From Hydractinia symbiolongicarpus (Eukaryota; Cnidaria; Hydrozoa; Anthoathecata; Hydractiniidae): 64,000 bases of DNA. Both the position numbers and the translations under genes were made by a program. This document shows positions 48,780-62,529 of the stretch, in pieces. Positions within the stretch are counted from its first letter, which is position 1. Each line of letters begins with the position of its first letter. The notes beneath the pieces are model-generated. The model saw only the letters and a list, made by a program, of their open reading frames with translations, had not been told where the DNA came from and searched no databases. The stretch lies in the NCBI RefSeq assembly GCF_029227915.1, contig NC_079875.1, forward strand, positions 41,375,201 to 41,439,200, written 5' to 3'.

Positions 48780-51115
48780 TTATGCGTTTTAGTGGTGAAA
48801 AAATAATTTAAAAAATCGTTCTGGAGATGAGTTTACTCCCAGGGTACTTTCTTTGTATACATTCGACTATACGGGCCAAGCCCGGGATTTACGGGAAATC
48901 GCGGGTTTTCGTTTGCCGGCGATTAAACCTCTTTCATTAAGCGTCTCATCAAAAATGAAAACATTTTGAAAACTACAAGTCTCATGCGTTTTAGTGGTGA
49001 AAAAAAAAATTAAAAAATCGTTCGGAAAATGAGTTTACTCCCTGGGTACTTTCTTTGTATACATTCGACTATACGGGCCAAGCCCGGGATTTACGGGAAA
49101 ACGCGGGATTTCGTTTGCCGGCGATTAAACCTCTTTCATTAAGCGTCTCATCAAAAATAAAAACATTTTTGAAAACTACAAGTCTCATGCGTTTTAGTGG
49201 TGAAAAAATAATTTAAAACATCGTTTGGGAAATGAGTTTACTCCCTGGGTACTTTCTTTGTATACTTTTGACTATACGGGCCGAGTCCCGGATTTACGGG
49301 AAATCGCGGATTTTCGTTTGCCGGCGATTAAACTTCTTTTATTCAGCGTCCCATCAAATATGAAAACATTTTTGAAAAATACAAGTCTCATGCATTTTAG
49401 TGGTGAAAGGATAATTTAAAAAAACGTTTTGGAAATGAGTTTACTCACAGGGTACTTTCTTTGTATACATTCGACTATACGGGCCAAGCCCGGGATTTAC
49501 GGGAAATTGCAGGTTTTTGTTTGCCGGCGATTAAACCACTTTCATTAAGCGTCTCATCAAAAATGAAAACATTTCTGAAAACTACAAGTCTTATGCGTTT
49601 TAGTGGTGAAAAAATAATTTAAAAAATCGTTCGGGAAATGAGTTTACTCCCTGGGTACTTTCTTTGTATACTTTTGACTATGCGGGCCGAGTCCGGGGTT
49701 TACGGGAAATGGCGGGTTTTCGTTTGCCGGCGAATAAACTTCTTTTATTCAGCGTCTCATCAAAAATGAAAACATTTTTGAAAACTACAAGTCTCAAGCG
49801 TTTTGGTGGTGAAAAGATAATTTAAAAAATCGTTTTGGAAATGAGTTTACTCACAGGGTACTTTCTTTGTGTACATTCGACTATACGGGCCAAGCCCGGG
49901 ATTTACGGGAAATCGCGGGTTTTCGTTTGCCGGCGATTAAACTTCTTTTATTCAGCGTCTCATCAAAAATGTAAACATTTTTGAAAACTACCAGTCCTAT
50001 GCGTTTTAGTGGTGAAAAAATAATTTAAAAAATCGTTCCAGAAATGAGTTTACTCCCTGGGTACTTTTTTTGTATACTTTTGACTATACGGGCCGAGTCC
50101 GTGGTTTACGGGAAATGGCGGGTTTTCGTTTGCCGGCGATTAAACTTCTTTTATTCAGCGTCTCATCAAAAATGAAAACATTTTTGAAAACTTCAAGTCT
50201 CATGCGTTTTAGTGGTGAAAAAATAATTTAATAAATCGTTCAGAAAATGAGTTTAATCCCTGGGTACTTTCTTTGTATACTTTTTACTATACGGGCCGAG
50301 TCCGGGATTTACAGGAAATCGCGGATTTTCGTTTGAGGGCGATTAAACTTCTTTTATTCAGCGTCTCATCAAAAATGAAAACATTTTTGAAAACTACAAA
50401 TCTCATGCGTTGTAGTGGTGAAAAAATAATTTATAAAATCGTTTGGAAAATGAGTTTACTCCCTGGGTACTTTTTTTGTATACTTTTGACTATACGGGCC
50501 GAGTCCGGGATTTACGGGAAGTCGCGGGTTTTCGTTTGCCGGCGATTAAACTTCTTTTATTCAGCGTCTCATCAAAAATGAAAACATTTTTAAAAACTAC
50601 AAGTCTCATGGGCTTTAGTGGTGAAATAATAATTTAAAAAATCGTTCGGGAAATGAGTTTACACCCTGGGTACTTTCTTTGTATACTTTTGACTATACGG
50701 GCCGAGTCCGGGATTTACGGGAAATCGCAGGTTTTCGTTTGCCGGCGATTAAACTTATTTTAATCAGCGTCTCATCAAAATTGAAAACATTTTTGACAAC
50801 TGCAAGTCTCATGCGTTTTAGTGGTGAAAAAATAATTTAAAAAATCGTTGGGGAAATGAGCTAACTCCCTAGGTACTTTCTTTGTATACTTTTGACTATG
50901 CGGGCCGAGTCCGGGGTTTACGGGAAATGGCGGGTTTTCGTTTGCCGGCGATTAAACTTCTTTTATTCAGCGTCTCATCAAAAATGAAAACATTTTTAAA
51001 AACTACAAGTCTCAAGCGTTTTGGTGGTGAAAAGATAATTTAAAAAATCGTTTTGGAAATGAGTTTACTCACAGGGTACTTTCTTTGTATACATTCGACT
51101 ATACGGGCCAAGCCC

Positions 51116-51274
51116 GGGATTTACGGGAAATCGCGGGTTTTCGTTTGCCGGCGATTAAACTTGAAAAGTCTCATGCGTTTTAGTGGTGAAAGGATAATTT
51201 AAAAAAACGTTTTGGAAATGAGTTTACTCACAGGGTACTTTCTTTGTATACATTCGACTATACGGGCCAAGCCC
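51116..51274 (+). repeat. Truncated 159-bp monomer (44-bp internal deletion)
   Basis: Between gggatttacgggaaatcgc at 51116 and the next unit start at 51275 there are only 159 bp. After ggcgattaaactt the sequence jumps to gaaaagtctcatgcg, removing the 45-60 block, the gcgtctcatc block and the whole central dyad. The sequence AAACT occurs on both sides of the lost segment in a normal monomer (about 42-46 and 88-92), which suggests microhomology. The two or so extra bases at the join mean it is not a simple clean deletion. I saw no other unit this short in the window. Confidence 0.92.
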
Positions 51275-53022
51275 GGGATTTACGGGAAATTGCAGGTTTT
51301 TGTTTGCCGGCGATTAAACCACTTTCATTAAGCGTCTCATCAAAAATGAAAACATTTCTGAAAACTACAATTCTTATGCGTTTTAGTGGTGAAAAAATAA
51401 TTTAAAAAATCGTTCGGGAAATGAGTTTACTCCCTGGGTACTTTCTTTGTATACTTTTGACTATACGGGCCGAGTCCGGGATTTACGGGAAGTCGCGGGT
51501 TTTCGTTTGAGGGCGATTAAACTTCTTTTATTCAGCGTCTCATCAAAAATGAAAACATTTTTAAAAACTACAAGTCTCATGGGCTTTAGTGGTGAAATAA
51601 TAATTTAAAAAATCGTTTGGGAAATGAGTTTACTCCCTGGGTACTTTCTTTGTATACTTTTGACTATGCGGGCCGAGTCCGGGGTTTACGGGAAATGGCG
51701 GGTTTTCGTTTGCCGGCGATTAAACTTCTTTTATTCAGCGTCTCATCAAAAATGAAAACATTTTTGAAAACTACAAGTCTCAAGCGTTTTGGTGGTGAAA
51801 AGATAATTTAAAAAATCGTTTTGGAAATGAGTTTACTCACAGGGTACTTTCTTTGTATACATTCGACTATACGGGCCAAGCCCGGGATTTACGGGAAATC
51901 GCGTGTTTTCGTTTGCCGGCGATTAAACTTCTTTTATTCAGCGTCTCATCAAAAATGTAAACATTTTTGAAAACTACAAGTCTTATGCGTTTTAGTTGTG
52001 AAAAAATAATTTAAAAAATCGTTCGAGAAATGAGTTTACTCCCTGGGTACTTTTTTTGTATACTTTTGAATATACGGGCCAAGCCCGGGATTTACGAGAA
52101 ATCGCAGGTTTTCGTTTGCCGGCGATTAAACTACTTTCATTAAGCGTCTCATCAAAATTGAAAACATTTTTGAAAACTGCAAGTCTCATGCGTTTTAGTG
52201 GTGAAAAAATAATTTAAAAAATCGTTCGAGAAATGAGTTTACTCCCTGGGTACTTTCTTTGTATACTTTTGACTATACGGGCCGAGTCCGGGATTTACGG
52301 GAAATCGCAGGTTTTCGTTTGCCGGTGATTAAACTTCTTTTATTCAGCGTCTCATCAAAATTGAAAACATTTTTGAAAACTGCAAGTCTCATGCGTTTTA
52401 GTGGTGAAAAAATAATTTAAAAAATCGTTCGGGAAATGAGTTTACACCCTGGGTGCTTTCTTTGTATACTTTTGACTATACGGGCCGAGTCCGGGATTTT
52501 CGGTAAATGGCGGGTTTTCGTTTGCCGGCCATTAAACTTCTTTTATTCAGCGTCTCATCAAAAATGAAAACATTTTTGAAAACTACAAGTCTCAAGCGTT
52601 TTGGTGGTGAAAAGATAATTTAAAAAATCGTTTTGGAAATGAGTTTACTCACAGGGTACTTTCTTTGTATACATTCGACTATACGGGCCAAGCCCGGGAT
52701 TTACGGGAAATCGTGGGTTTTCGTTTGCCGGCGATTAAACTTCTTTTATTCAGCGTCTCATCAAAAATGTAAACATTTTTGAAAACTACAAGTCTTATGC
52801 GTTTTAGTGGTGAAAAAATAATTTAAAAAATCGTTCTGGAGATGAGTTTACTCACAGGGTATTTTTTTGTATACATTCGACTATACGGGCCAAGCCCGGG
52901 ATTTACGGGAAATGGCGGGTTTTTGTTTGCCGGCGATTAAACCTCTTTTATTAAGCGTCTCATCAAAAATGAAAACATTTTTGAAAACTACAAGTCTCAT
53001 GCGTTTTAGTGGTGAAAAAAAA

Positions 53023-53459
53023 ATTTAAAAAATCGTTCGGGAAATGAGTTTACTCCCTGGGTACTTTCTTTGTATACATTCGACTATACGGGCCAAGCCC
53101 GGGATTTACGGGAAAACGCGGGATTTCGTTTGCCGGCGATTAAACCTCTTTCATTAAGCGTCTCATCAAAAATAAAAACATTTTTGAAAACTACAAGTCT
53201 CATGGGCTTTAGTGGTGAATTAATAATTTAAAAAATCGTTCGGGAAATGAGTTTACTCCCTGGGTACTTTCTTTGTATACATTCGACTATACGGGCCAAG
53301 CCCGGGATTTACGGGAAAACGCGGGATTTCGTTTGCCGGCGATTAAACCTCTTTCATTAAGCGTCTCATCAAAAATAAAAACATTTTTGAAAACTACAAG
53401 TCTCATGGGCTTTAGTGGTGAATTAATAATTTAAAAAATCGTTCGGGAAATGAGTTTAC
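53023..53459 (+). repeat. Perfect single-monomer tandem duplication
   Basis: Bases 53023-53256 are identical to 53226-53459 at an offset of 203 bp. Both carry ggaaaacgcgggatttcg, cctctttcattaagcg, aataaaaacattt, catgggctttag and the private gtggtgaattaataat. The match ends at 53257/53460 (t versus a). Adjacent identical monomers are rare here because neighbours are usually different types. Confidence 0.9.
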
Positions 53460-55239
53460 ACCCTGGGTACTTTCTTTGTATACTTTTGACTATACGGGCC
53501 GAGTCCGGGATTTACGGGAAATGGCGGGTTTTCGTTTGCCGGCGATTAAACTTCTTTTATTCAGCGTCTCATAAAAAATGAAAACATTTTTGAAAACTAC
53601 AAGTCTCAAGCGTTTTGGTGGTGAAAAGATAATTTAAAAAATCGTTTTGGAAATGAGTTTACTCACAGGGTACTTTCTTTGTATACATTCGACTATACGG
53701 GCCAAGCCCGGGATTTACATGAAATCGCGGGTTTTCGTTTGCCGGCGATTAAACTTCTTTTATTCAGCGTCTCATCAAAAATGTAAACATTTTTGAAAAC
53801 TGCAAGTCTCATGCGTTTTAGTGGTGAAAAATTAATTTAAAAAATCGTTCGGGAAATGAGTTTACACCCTGGGTGCTTTCTTTGTACTTTTGACTATACG
53901 GGCCGAGTCCGGGATTTTCGGTAAATGGCGGGTTTTCGTTTGCCGGCGATTAAACTTCTTTTATTCAGCGTCTCATCAAAAATGAAAACATTTTTGAAAA
54001 CTACAAGCCTCAAGCGTTTTGGTGGTGAAAAGATAATTTAAAAAATCGTTTTGGAAATGAGTTTACTCACAGGGTACTTTCTTTGTATACATTCGACTAT
54101 ACGGGCCGAGTCCGGGATTTACGGGAAATCGCAGGTTTTCGTTTGCCGGCGATTAAACTTCTTTTATTCAGCGTCTCATCAAAATTGAAAACATTTTTGA
54201 AAACTGCAAGTCTCATGCGTTTTAGTGGTGAAAAAATAATTTAAAAAATCGTTCGGGAAATGAGTTTACACCCTGGGTGCTTTCTTTGTATACTTTTGAC
54301 TATACGAGCCGAGTCCGGGATTTTCGGTAAATGGCGGGTTTTCGTTTGCCGGCGATTAAACTTCTTTTATTCAGCGTCTCATCAAAAATGTAAACATTTT
54401 TGAAAACTACAAGTCTTATGCGTTTTAGTGGTGAAAAAATAATTTAAAAAATCGTTCTGGAGATGAGTTTACTCACAGGGTACTTTCTTTGTATACATTC
54501 GACTATACGGGCCAAGCCCGGGATTTACGGGAAATCGCGGGTTTTCGTTTGCCGGCGATTAAACCTCTTTTATTAAGCGTCTCATCAAAAATGAAAACAT
54601 TTTTGAAAACTACAAGTCTCATGCGTTTTAGTGGTGAAAAAAAAATTTAAAAAATCGTTCGGGAAATGAGTTTACTCCCTGGGTACTTTCTTTGTATACA
54701 TTCGACTATACGGGCCAAGCCCGGGATTTACGGGAAAACGCGGGAGTTCGTTTGCCGGCGATTAAACCTCTTTCATTAGGCGTCTCATCAAAAATGAAAA
54801 CATTTTTGAAAACTACAAGTCTCATGCGTTTTAGTGGTGAAAAAAAAATTTAAAAAATCGTTCGGGAAATGAGTTTACTCCCTGGGTACTTTCTTTGTAT
54901 ACCATCGACTATACGGGCCAAGCCCGGGATTTACGGGAAATCGCGGGTTTTCGTTTGCCGGCGATTAAACCTCTTTTATTAAGCGTCTCATCAAAAATGA
55001 AAACATTTTTGAAAACTACAAGTCTCATGCGTTTTAGTGGTGAAAAAATAATTTAAAAAATCGTTCGGGAAATGAGTTTACTCCCTGGGTACTTTCTTTG
55101 TATACTTTTTACTATACGGGCCGAGTCCGGGATTTACGGGAAGTCGCGGGTTTTCGTTTGAGGGCGATTAAACTTCTTTTATTCAGCGTCTCATCAAAAA
55201 TGAAAACATTTCTGAAAACTACAAGTCTCATGCGTTTTA

Positions 55240-56940
55240 GTGGTGAAAAAATAATTTAAAAAATCGTTCGGGAAATGAGTTTACTCCCTGGGTACTTTCT
55301 TTGTATACTTTTGACTATACGGGCCGAGTCCGGGATTTACGGGAAGTCGCGGGTTTTCGTTTGAGGGCGATTAAACTTCTTTTATTCAGCGTCTCATCAA
55401 AAATAAAAACATTTTTAAAAACTACAAGTCTCATGGGCTTTAGTGGTGAAATAATAATTTAAAAAATCGTTTGGGAAATGAGTTTACTCCCTGGGTACTT
55501 TCTTTGTATACTTTTGACTATGCGGGCCGAGTCCGGGGTTTACGGGAAATGGCGGGTTTTCGTTTGCCGGCGATTAAACTTCTTTTATTCAGCGTCTCAT
55601 CAAAAATGAAAACATTTTTGAAAACTACAAGTCTCAAGCGTTTTGGTGGTGAAAAGATAATTTAAAAAATCGTTTTGGAAATGAGTTTACTCACAGGGTA
55701 CTTTCTTTGTATACATTCGACTATACGGGCCAAGCCCGGGATTTACGGGAAATCGCGGGTTTTCGTTTGCCGGCGATTAAACTTCTTTTATTCAGCGTCT
55801 CATCAAAAATGTAAACATTTTTGAAAACTACAAGTCTCATGCGTTTTAGTGGTGAAAGGATAATTTATAAAATCGTTTTGGAAATGAGTTTACTCACAGG
55901 GTACTTTCTTTTTATACATTCGACTATACGGGCCAAGCCCGGGATTTAAGGGAAATCGCAGATTTTACTTTGCCGGCGATTAAACCACTTTCATTAAGCG
56001 TCTCATCAAAAATGAAAACATTTCTGAAAACTACAAGTCTCATGCGTTTTAGTGTTGAAAAAATAATTTAAAAAATCGTTCGGGAAATGAGTTTACTCCC
56101 TGGGTACTTTCTTTGTATACTTTTGACTATACGGGCCGACTCCAGGGTTTACGGGAAGTCGCGGGTTTTCGTTTGAGGGCGATTAAACTTCTTTTATTCA
56201 GCGTCTCATCAAAAATAAAAACATTTTTAAAAACTACAAGTCTCATGGGCTTTAGTGGTGAAATAATAATTTAAAAAATCGTTTGGGAAATGAGTTTACT
56301 CCCTGGGTACTTTCTTTGTATACTTTTGACTATGCGGGCCGAGTCCGGGGTTTACGGGAAATGGCGGGTTTTCGTTTGCCGGCGATTAAACTTCTTTTAT
56401 TCAGCGTCTCATCAAAAATGAAAACATTTTTGAAAACTACAAGTCTCAAGCGTTTTGGTGGTGAAAAGATAATTTAAAAAATCGTTTTGGAAATGAGTTT
56501 ACTCACAGGGTACTTTCTTTGTATACATTCGACTATACGGGCCAAGCCCGGGATTTACGGGAAATCGCGGGTTTTCGTTTGCCGGCGATTAAACTTCTTT
56601 TATTCAGCGTCTCATCAAAAATGTAAACATTTTTGAAAACTACAAGTCTCATGCGTTTTAGTGGTGAAAGGATAATTTATAAAATCGTTTTGGAAATGAG
56701 TTTACTCACAGGGTACTTTCTTTTTATACATTCGACTATACGGGCCAAGCCCGGGATTTAAGGGAAATCGCAGATTTTACTTTGCCGGCGATTAAACCAC
56801 TTTCATTAAGCGTCTCATCAAAAATGAAAACATTTCTGAAAACTACAAGTCTCATGCGTTTTAGTGGTGAAAAAATAATTTAAAAAATCGTTCGGGAAAT
56901 GAGTTTACTCCCTGGGTACTTTCTTTGTATACTTTTGACT
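55240..56940 (+). repeat. 4-monomer higher-order unit, 812 bp, two tandem copies
   Basis: Units at 55471 and 56283 start the same run: a D unit with ttttggtggtg, a gtaaac B unit, a gaaaggataatttataaaatcg unit with ctttttatac, and a cagattttactttgcc unit, all at an offset of 812 bp. Differences include gagtccgggattt versus gactccagggttt and agtgttgaaa versus agtggtgaaa. A related 812-bp step links 58923 and 59735. Confidence 0.85.
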
Positions 56941-57640
56941 ATACGGGCCGACTCCGGGGTTTACGGGAAATGGCGGGTTTTCGTTTGCCGGCGATTAAAC
57001 TGCTTTTATTCAGCGTCTCATCAAAAATTAAAACATTTTTGAAAACTACAAGTCTCATGCGTTTTAGTGGTGAAAGGATAATTTATAAAATCGTTTTGGA
57101 AATGAGTTTACTCCCAGGGTACTTTCTTTGTATACATTCGACTATACGGGCCAAGCCCGGGATTTACGGGAAATCCCAGGTTTTCGTTTGCCGGCGATTA
57201 AACCACTTTCATTAAGCGTCTCATCAAAAATGAAAACATTTCTGAAAACTACAAGTCTCATGCGTTTTAGTGGTGAAAAAATAATTTAAAAAATCGTTCG
57301 GGAAATGAGTTTACTCCCTGGGTACTTTCTTTGTATACTTTTGACTATACGGGCCGACTCCGGGGTTTACGGGAAATGGCGGGTTTTCGTTTGCCGGCGA
57401 TTAAACTGCTTTTATTCAGCGTCTCATCAAAAATTAAAACATTTTTGAAAACTACAAGTCTCATGCGTTTTAGTGGTGAAAGGATAATTTATAAAATCGT
57501 TTTGGAAATGTGTTTACTCCCAGGGTACTTTCTTTGTATACATTCGACTATACGGGCCAAGCCCGGGATTTACGGGAAATCGCACGTTTTCGTTTGCCGG
57601 CGATTAAACCACTTTCATTAAGCGTCTCATCAAAAAAGAA
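56800..57640 (+). repeat. 2-monomer tandem duplication, 406 bp
   Basis: A ccactttcattaagcg/catttctg unit and a gccgactccggggtt/aaattaaaac/gaaaggataatttat unit alternate twice. Differences are aatgagtttac versus aatgtgtttac and atcccaggttttcg versus atcgcacgttttcg. The same doubled dimer is found at 62.7-63.5 kb. Confidence 0.85.
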
Positions 57641-60600
57641 AACATTTCTGAAAACTACAAGTCTCATGCGTTTTAGTGGTAAAAAAATAATTTAAAAAAT
57701 CGTTCGGGAAATGAGTTTACTCCCTGGGTACTTTCTTTGTATACTTTTGACTATACGGGCCGAGTCCGGGATTTACGGGAAGTCGCGGGTTTTCGTTTGA
57801 AGGCGATTAAACCTCTTTCATTAAGCGTCTCATCAAAAATAAAAACATTTTTGAAAACTACAAGTCTTATGCGTTTTAGTGGTGAAAAAATAATTTAAAA
57901 AATCGTTCGGAAAATGAGTTTAATCCCTGGGTTCTTTCTTTGTATACTTTTTGCTATACGGGCCGAGTGACGGGATTTACGGGAAATCGCGGATTTTCGT
58001 TTGAGGGCGATTAAACTTGTTTTATTCAGCGTCTCATCAAAAATGAAAACATTTTTGAAAACTACAAGTCTCATGCGTTGTAGTGGGGAAAATTTAATTT
58101 AAAAAATCGTTCGGAAAATGAGTTTACTCCCTGGGTACTTTCTTTGTATACTTTTGACTATACGGGCCGAGTCCGGGGTTTACGGGAAATGGCGGGTTTT
58201 CGTTTGCCGGCGATTAAACTGCTTTTATTCAGCGTCTCATCAAAAATGAAAACATTTTTGAAAACTACAAGTCTCATGCGTTGTAGTGGTGAAAAATTAA
58301 TTTAAAAAATCGTTCGGAAAATGAGTTTACTCCCTGGGTACTTTCTTTGTATACTTTTGACTATACGGGCCGAGTCCGGGGTTTACGGGAAATGGCGGGT
58401 TTTTGTTTGCCGGCGATTAAACTGCTTTTATTCAGCGTCTCATCAAAAATTAAAACATTTTTGAAAACTACAAGTCTCATGCGTTTTAGTGGTGAAAGGA
58501 TAATTTATAAAATCGTTTTGGAAATGAGTTTACTCACAGGTTACTTTCTTTGTATACATTCGACTATACGGGCCAAGCCCGGGATTTACGGGAAATCGCA
58601 GGTTTTCGTTTGCCGGCGATTAAACCACTTTCATTAAGCGTCTCATCAAAAATGAAAACATTTCTGAAAACTACAAGTCTCATGCGTTTTAGTGGTGAAA
58701 AATTAATTTAAAAAATCGATCGGAAAATGAGTTTACTCACAGGGTACTTTCTTTGTATACATTCGACTATACGGGCCAAGCCCGGGATTTACGGGAAATC
58801 GCAGGTTTTCGTTTGCCGGCGATTAAACCACTTTCATTAAGCGTCTCATCAAAAATGAAAACATTTTTAAAAACTACAAGTCTCATGGGCTTTAGTTGTG
58901 AAATAATAAATTAAAAAATCGTTTGGGAAATGAGTTTACTCCCTGGGTACTTTCTTTGTATACTTTTGACTATGCGGGCCGAGTCCGGGGTTTACGGGAA
59001 ATGGCTGGTTTTCGTTTGCCGGCGATTAAACCTCTTTTATTCAGCGTCTCATCAAAAATGAAAACATTTTTGAAAACTACAAGTCTCAAGCGTTTTGGTG
59101 GTGAAAAGATAATTTAAAAAATCGTTTTGGAAATGAGTTTACTCACAGGGTACTTTCTTTGTATACATTCGACTATACGGGCCAAGCCCGGGATTTACGG
59201 GAAAACGCGGGTTTTCGTTTGCCGGCGATTAAACTTCTTTTATTCAGCGTCTCATCAAAAATGTAAACATTTTTGAAAACTACAAGTCTTATGCGTTTTA
59301 GTGGTGAAAAAATAATTTAAAAAATCGTTCGAGAAATGAGTTTACTCCCTGGGTACTTTTTTTGCATACTTTTGACTATACGGGCCGAGTCCGGGGTTTA
59401 CGGGAAATGGCGGGTTTTCGTTTGCCGGCGATTAAACTGCTTTTATTCAGCGTCTCATCAAAAATGAAAACATTTCTGAAAACTACAAGTCTCATGCGTT
59501 TTAGTGGTGAAAAAATAATTTAAAAAATCGTTCGGGAAATGAGTTTACTCCCTGGGTACTTTCTTTGTATACTTTTGACTATACGGGCCGAGTCCGGGAT
59601 TTACGGGAAGTCGCGGGTTTTCGTTTGAGGGCGATTAAACTTCTTTTATTCAGCGTCTCATCAAAAATGAAAACATTTTTAAAAACTACAAGTCTCATGG
59701 GCTTTAGTGGTGCAATAATAATTTAAAAAATCGTTTGGGAAATGAGTTTACTCCCTGGGTACTTTCTTTGTATACTTTTGACTATGCGGGCCGAGTCCGG
59801 GGTTTACGGGAAATGGCGGGTTTTCGTTTGCCGGCGATTAAACTTCTTTTATTCAGCGTCTCATCAAAAATGAAAACATTTTTGAAAACTACAAGTCTCA
59901 AGCGTTTTGGTGGTGAAAAGATAATTTAAAAAATCGTTTTGGAAATGAGTTTACTCCCTGGGTACTTTCTTTGTATACTTTTGAATATACGGGCCAAGCC
60001 CGGGATTTGCGGGAAATCGCAGGTTTTCGTTTGCCGGCGATTAAACCACTTTCATTAAGCGTCTCATCAAAAATGAAAACATTTCTGAAAAATACAAGTC
60101 TCATGGGCTTTAGTGGTGAAATAATAATTTAAAAAATCGTTTGGGAAATGAGTTTACACCCTGGGTACTTTCTTTGTATACTTTTGACTATACGGGCGGA
60201 GTCCGGGATTTACGGGAAATCGCAGGTTTTCGTTTGCCAGCGATTAAACTTCTTTTATTCAGCGTCTCATCAAAATTGAAAACATTTTTGAAAACTGCAA
60301 GTCCCATGCGTTTTAGTGGTGAAAAAATAATTTAAAAAATCGTTCAGGAAATGAGTTTACACCCTGGGTGCTTTCTTTGTATACTTTTGACTATACGGGC
60401 CGAGTCCGGGGTTTACGGGAAATGGCGGGTTTTCGTTTGCCGGCAATTACACTTCTTTTATTCAGCGTCTCATCAAAAATGAAAACATTTTTGAAAACTA
60501 CAAGTCTCAAGCGTTTTGGTGGTGAAAAGATAATTTAAAAAATCGTTTTGGAAATGAGTTTACTCACAGGGTACTTTCTTTGTATACATTCGACTATACG

Positions 60601-62529
60601 GGCCAAGCCCGGGATTTACGGGAAATCGCGGGTTTTCGTTTGCCGGCGATTAAACTTCTTTTATTCAGCGTCTCATCAAAAATGTAAACATTTTTGAAAA
60701 CTACAAGTCTTATGCGTTTTAGTGGTGAAAAAATAATTTAAAAAATCGTTTTGGAAATGAGTTTACTCACAGGGTACTTTCTTTGTATACATTCGACTAT
60801 ACGGGCCAAGCCCGGGATTTACGGGAAATCGCGGGTTTTCGTTTGCCGGCGATTAAACTTCTTTTATTCAGCGTCTCATCAAAAATGTAAACATTTTTGA
60901 AAACTACAAGTCTTATGCGTTTTAGTGGTGAAAAAATCATTTAAAAAATCGTTCGAGAATTGAGTTTACTCCCTGGGTACTTTTTTTGTATACTTTTGAC
61001 TATACGGGCCGAGTCCGGGGTTTACGGGAAATGGCGGGTTTTCGTTTGCCGGCGATTAAACTTCTTTTATTCAGCGTCTCATTAAAATTGAAAACATTTT
61101 TGAAAACTGCAAGTCCCATGCGTTTTAGTGGTGAAAAAATAATTTAAAAAATCGTTCGGGAAATGAGTTTACACCCTGGGTGCTTTCTTTGTATACTTTT
61201 GACTATGCGGGCCGAGTCCGGGGTTTACGGGAAATGGCGGGTTTTCGTTTGCCGGCAATTACACTTCTTTTATTCAGCGTCTCATCAAAAATGAAAACAT
61301 TTTTGAAAACTACAAGTCTCAAGCGTTTTGGTGGTGAAAAGATAATTTAAAAAATCGTTTTGGAAATGAGTTTACTCACAGGGTACTTTCTTTGTATACA
61401 TTCGACTATACGGGCCAAGCCCGGGATTTACGGGAAATCGCGGGTTTTCGTTTGCCGGCGATTAAACTTCTTTTATTCAGCGTCTCATCAAAAATGTAAA
61501 CATTTTTGAAAACTACAAGTCTTATGCGTTTTAGTGGTGAAAAAATAATTTAAAAAATCGTTCGAGAAATGAGTTTACTCCCTGGGTACTTTTTTTGTAT
61601 ACTTTTGACTATACGGGCCGAGTCCGGGGTTTACGGAAAATGGCGGGTTTTCGTTTGCCGGCGATTAAACTGCTTTTATTCAGCGTCTCATCAAAAATGA
61701 AAACATTTTTGAAAACTACAAGTCTCATGCGTTTTAGTGGTGAAAGGATAATTTAAAAAAACGTTTTGGAAATGAGTTTACTCACAGGGTACTTTCTTTG
61801 TATACATTCGACTATACGGGCCAAGCCCGGGATATACGGGAAATCGCAGGTTTTCGTTTGCCGGCGATTAAACCACTTTCATAAAGCGTCTCATCAAAAA
61901 TTAAAACATTTCTGAAAACTACAAGTCTCATGCGTTTTAGTGGTGAAAAAATAATTTAAAAAATCGTTCGGGAAATGAGTTTACTCCCTGGGTACTTTCT
62001 TTGTATACTTTTGACTATACGGGCCGAGTCCGGGATTTACGGGAAGTCGCGGGTTTTCGTTTGAGGGCGATTAAACTTCTTTTATTCAGCGTCTCATCAA
62101 AAATGAAAACATTTCTGAAAACTACAAGTCTCATGCGTTTTAGTGGTGAAAAAATAATTTAAAAAATCGTTCGGGAAATGAGTTTACTCCCTGGGTACTT
62201 TCTTTGTATACTTTTGACTATACGGGCCGAGTCCGGGATTTACAGGAAGTCGCGGGTTTTCGTTTGAGGGCGATTAAACTTCTTTTATTCAGCGTCTCAT
62301 CAAAAATAAAAACATTTTTAAAAACTACAAGTCTCATGGGCTTTAGTGGTGAAATAATAATTTAAAAAATCGTTTGGGAAATGAGTTTACTCCCTGGGTA
62401 CTTTCTTTGTATACTTTTGACTATGCGGGCCGAGTCCGGGGTTTACGGGAAATGGCGGGTTTTCGTTTGCCGGCGATTAAACTTCTTTTATTCAGCGTCT
62501 CATCAAAAATGAAAACATTTTTGAAAACT

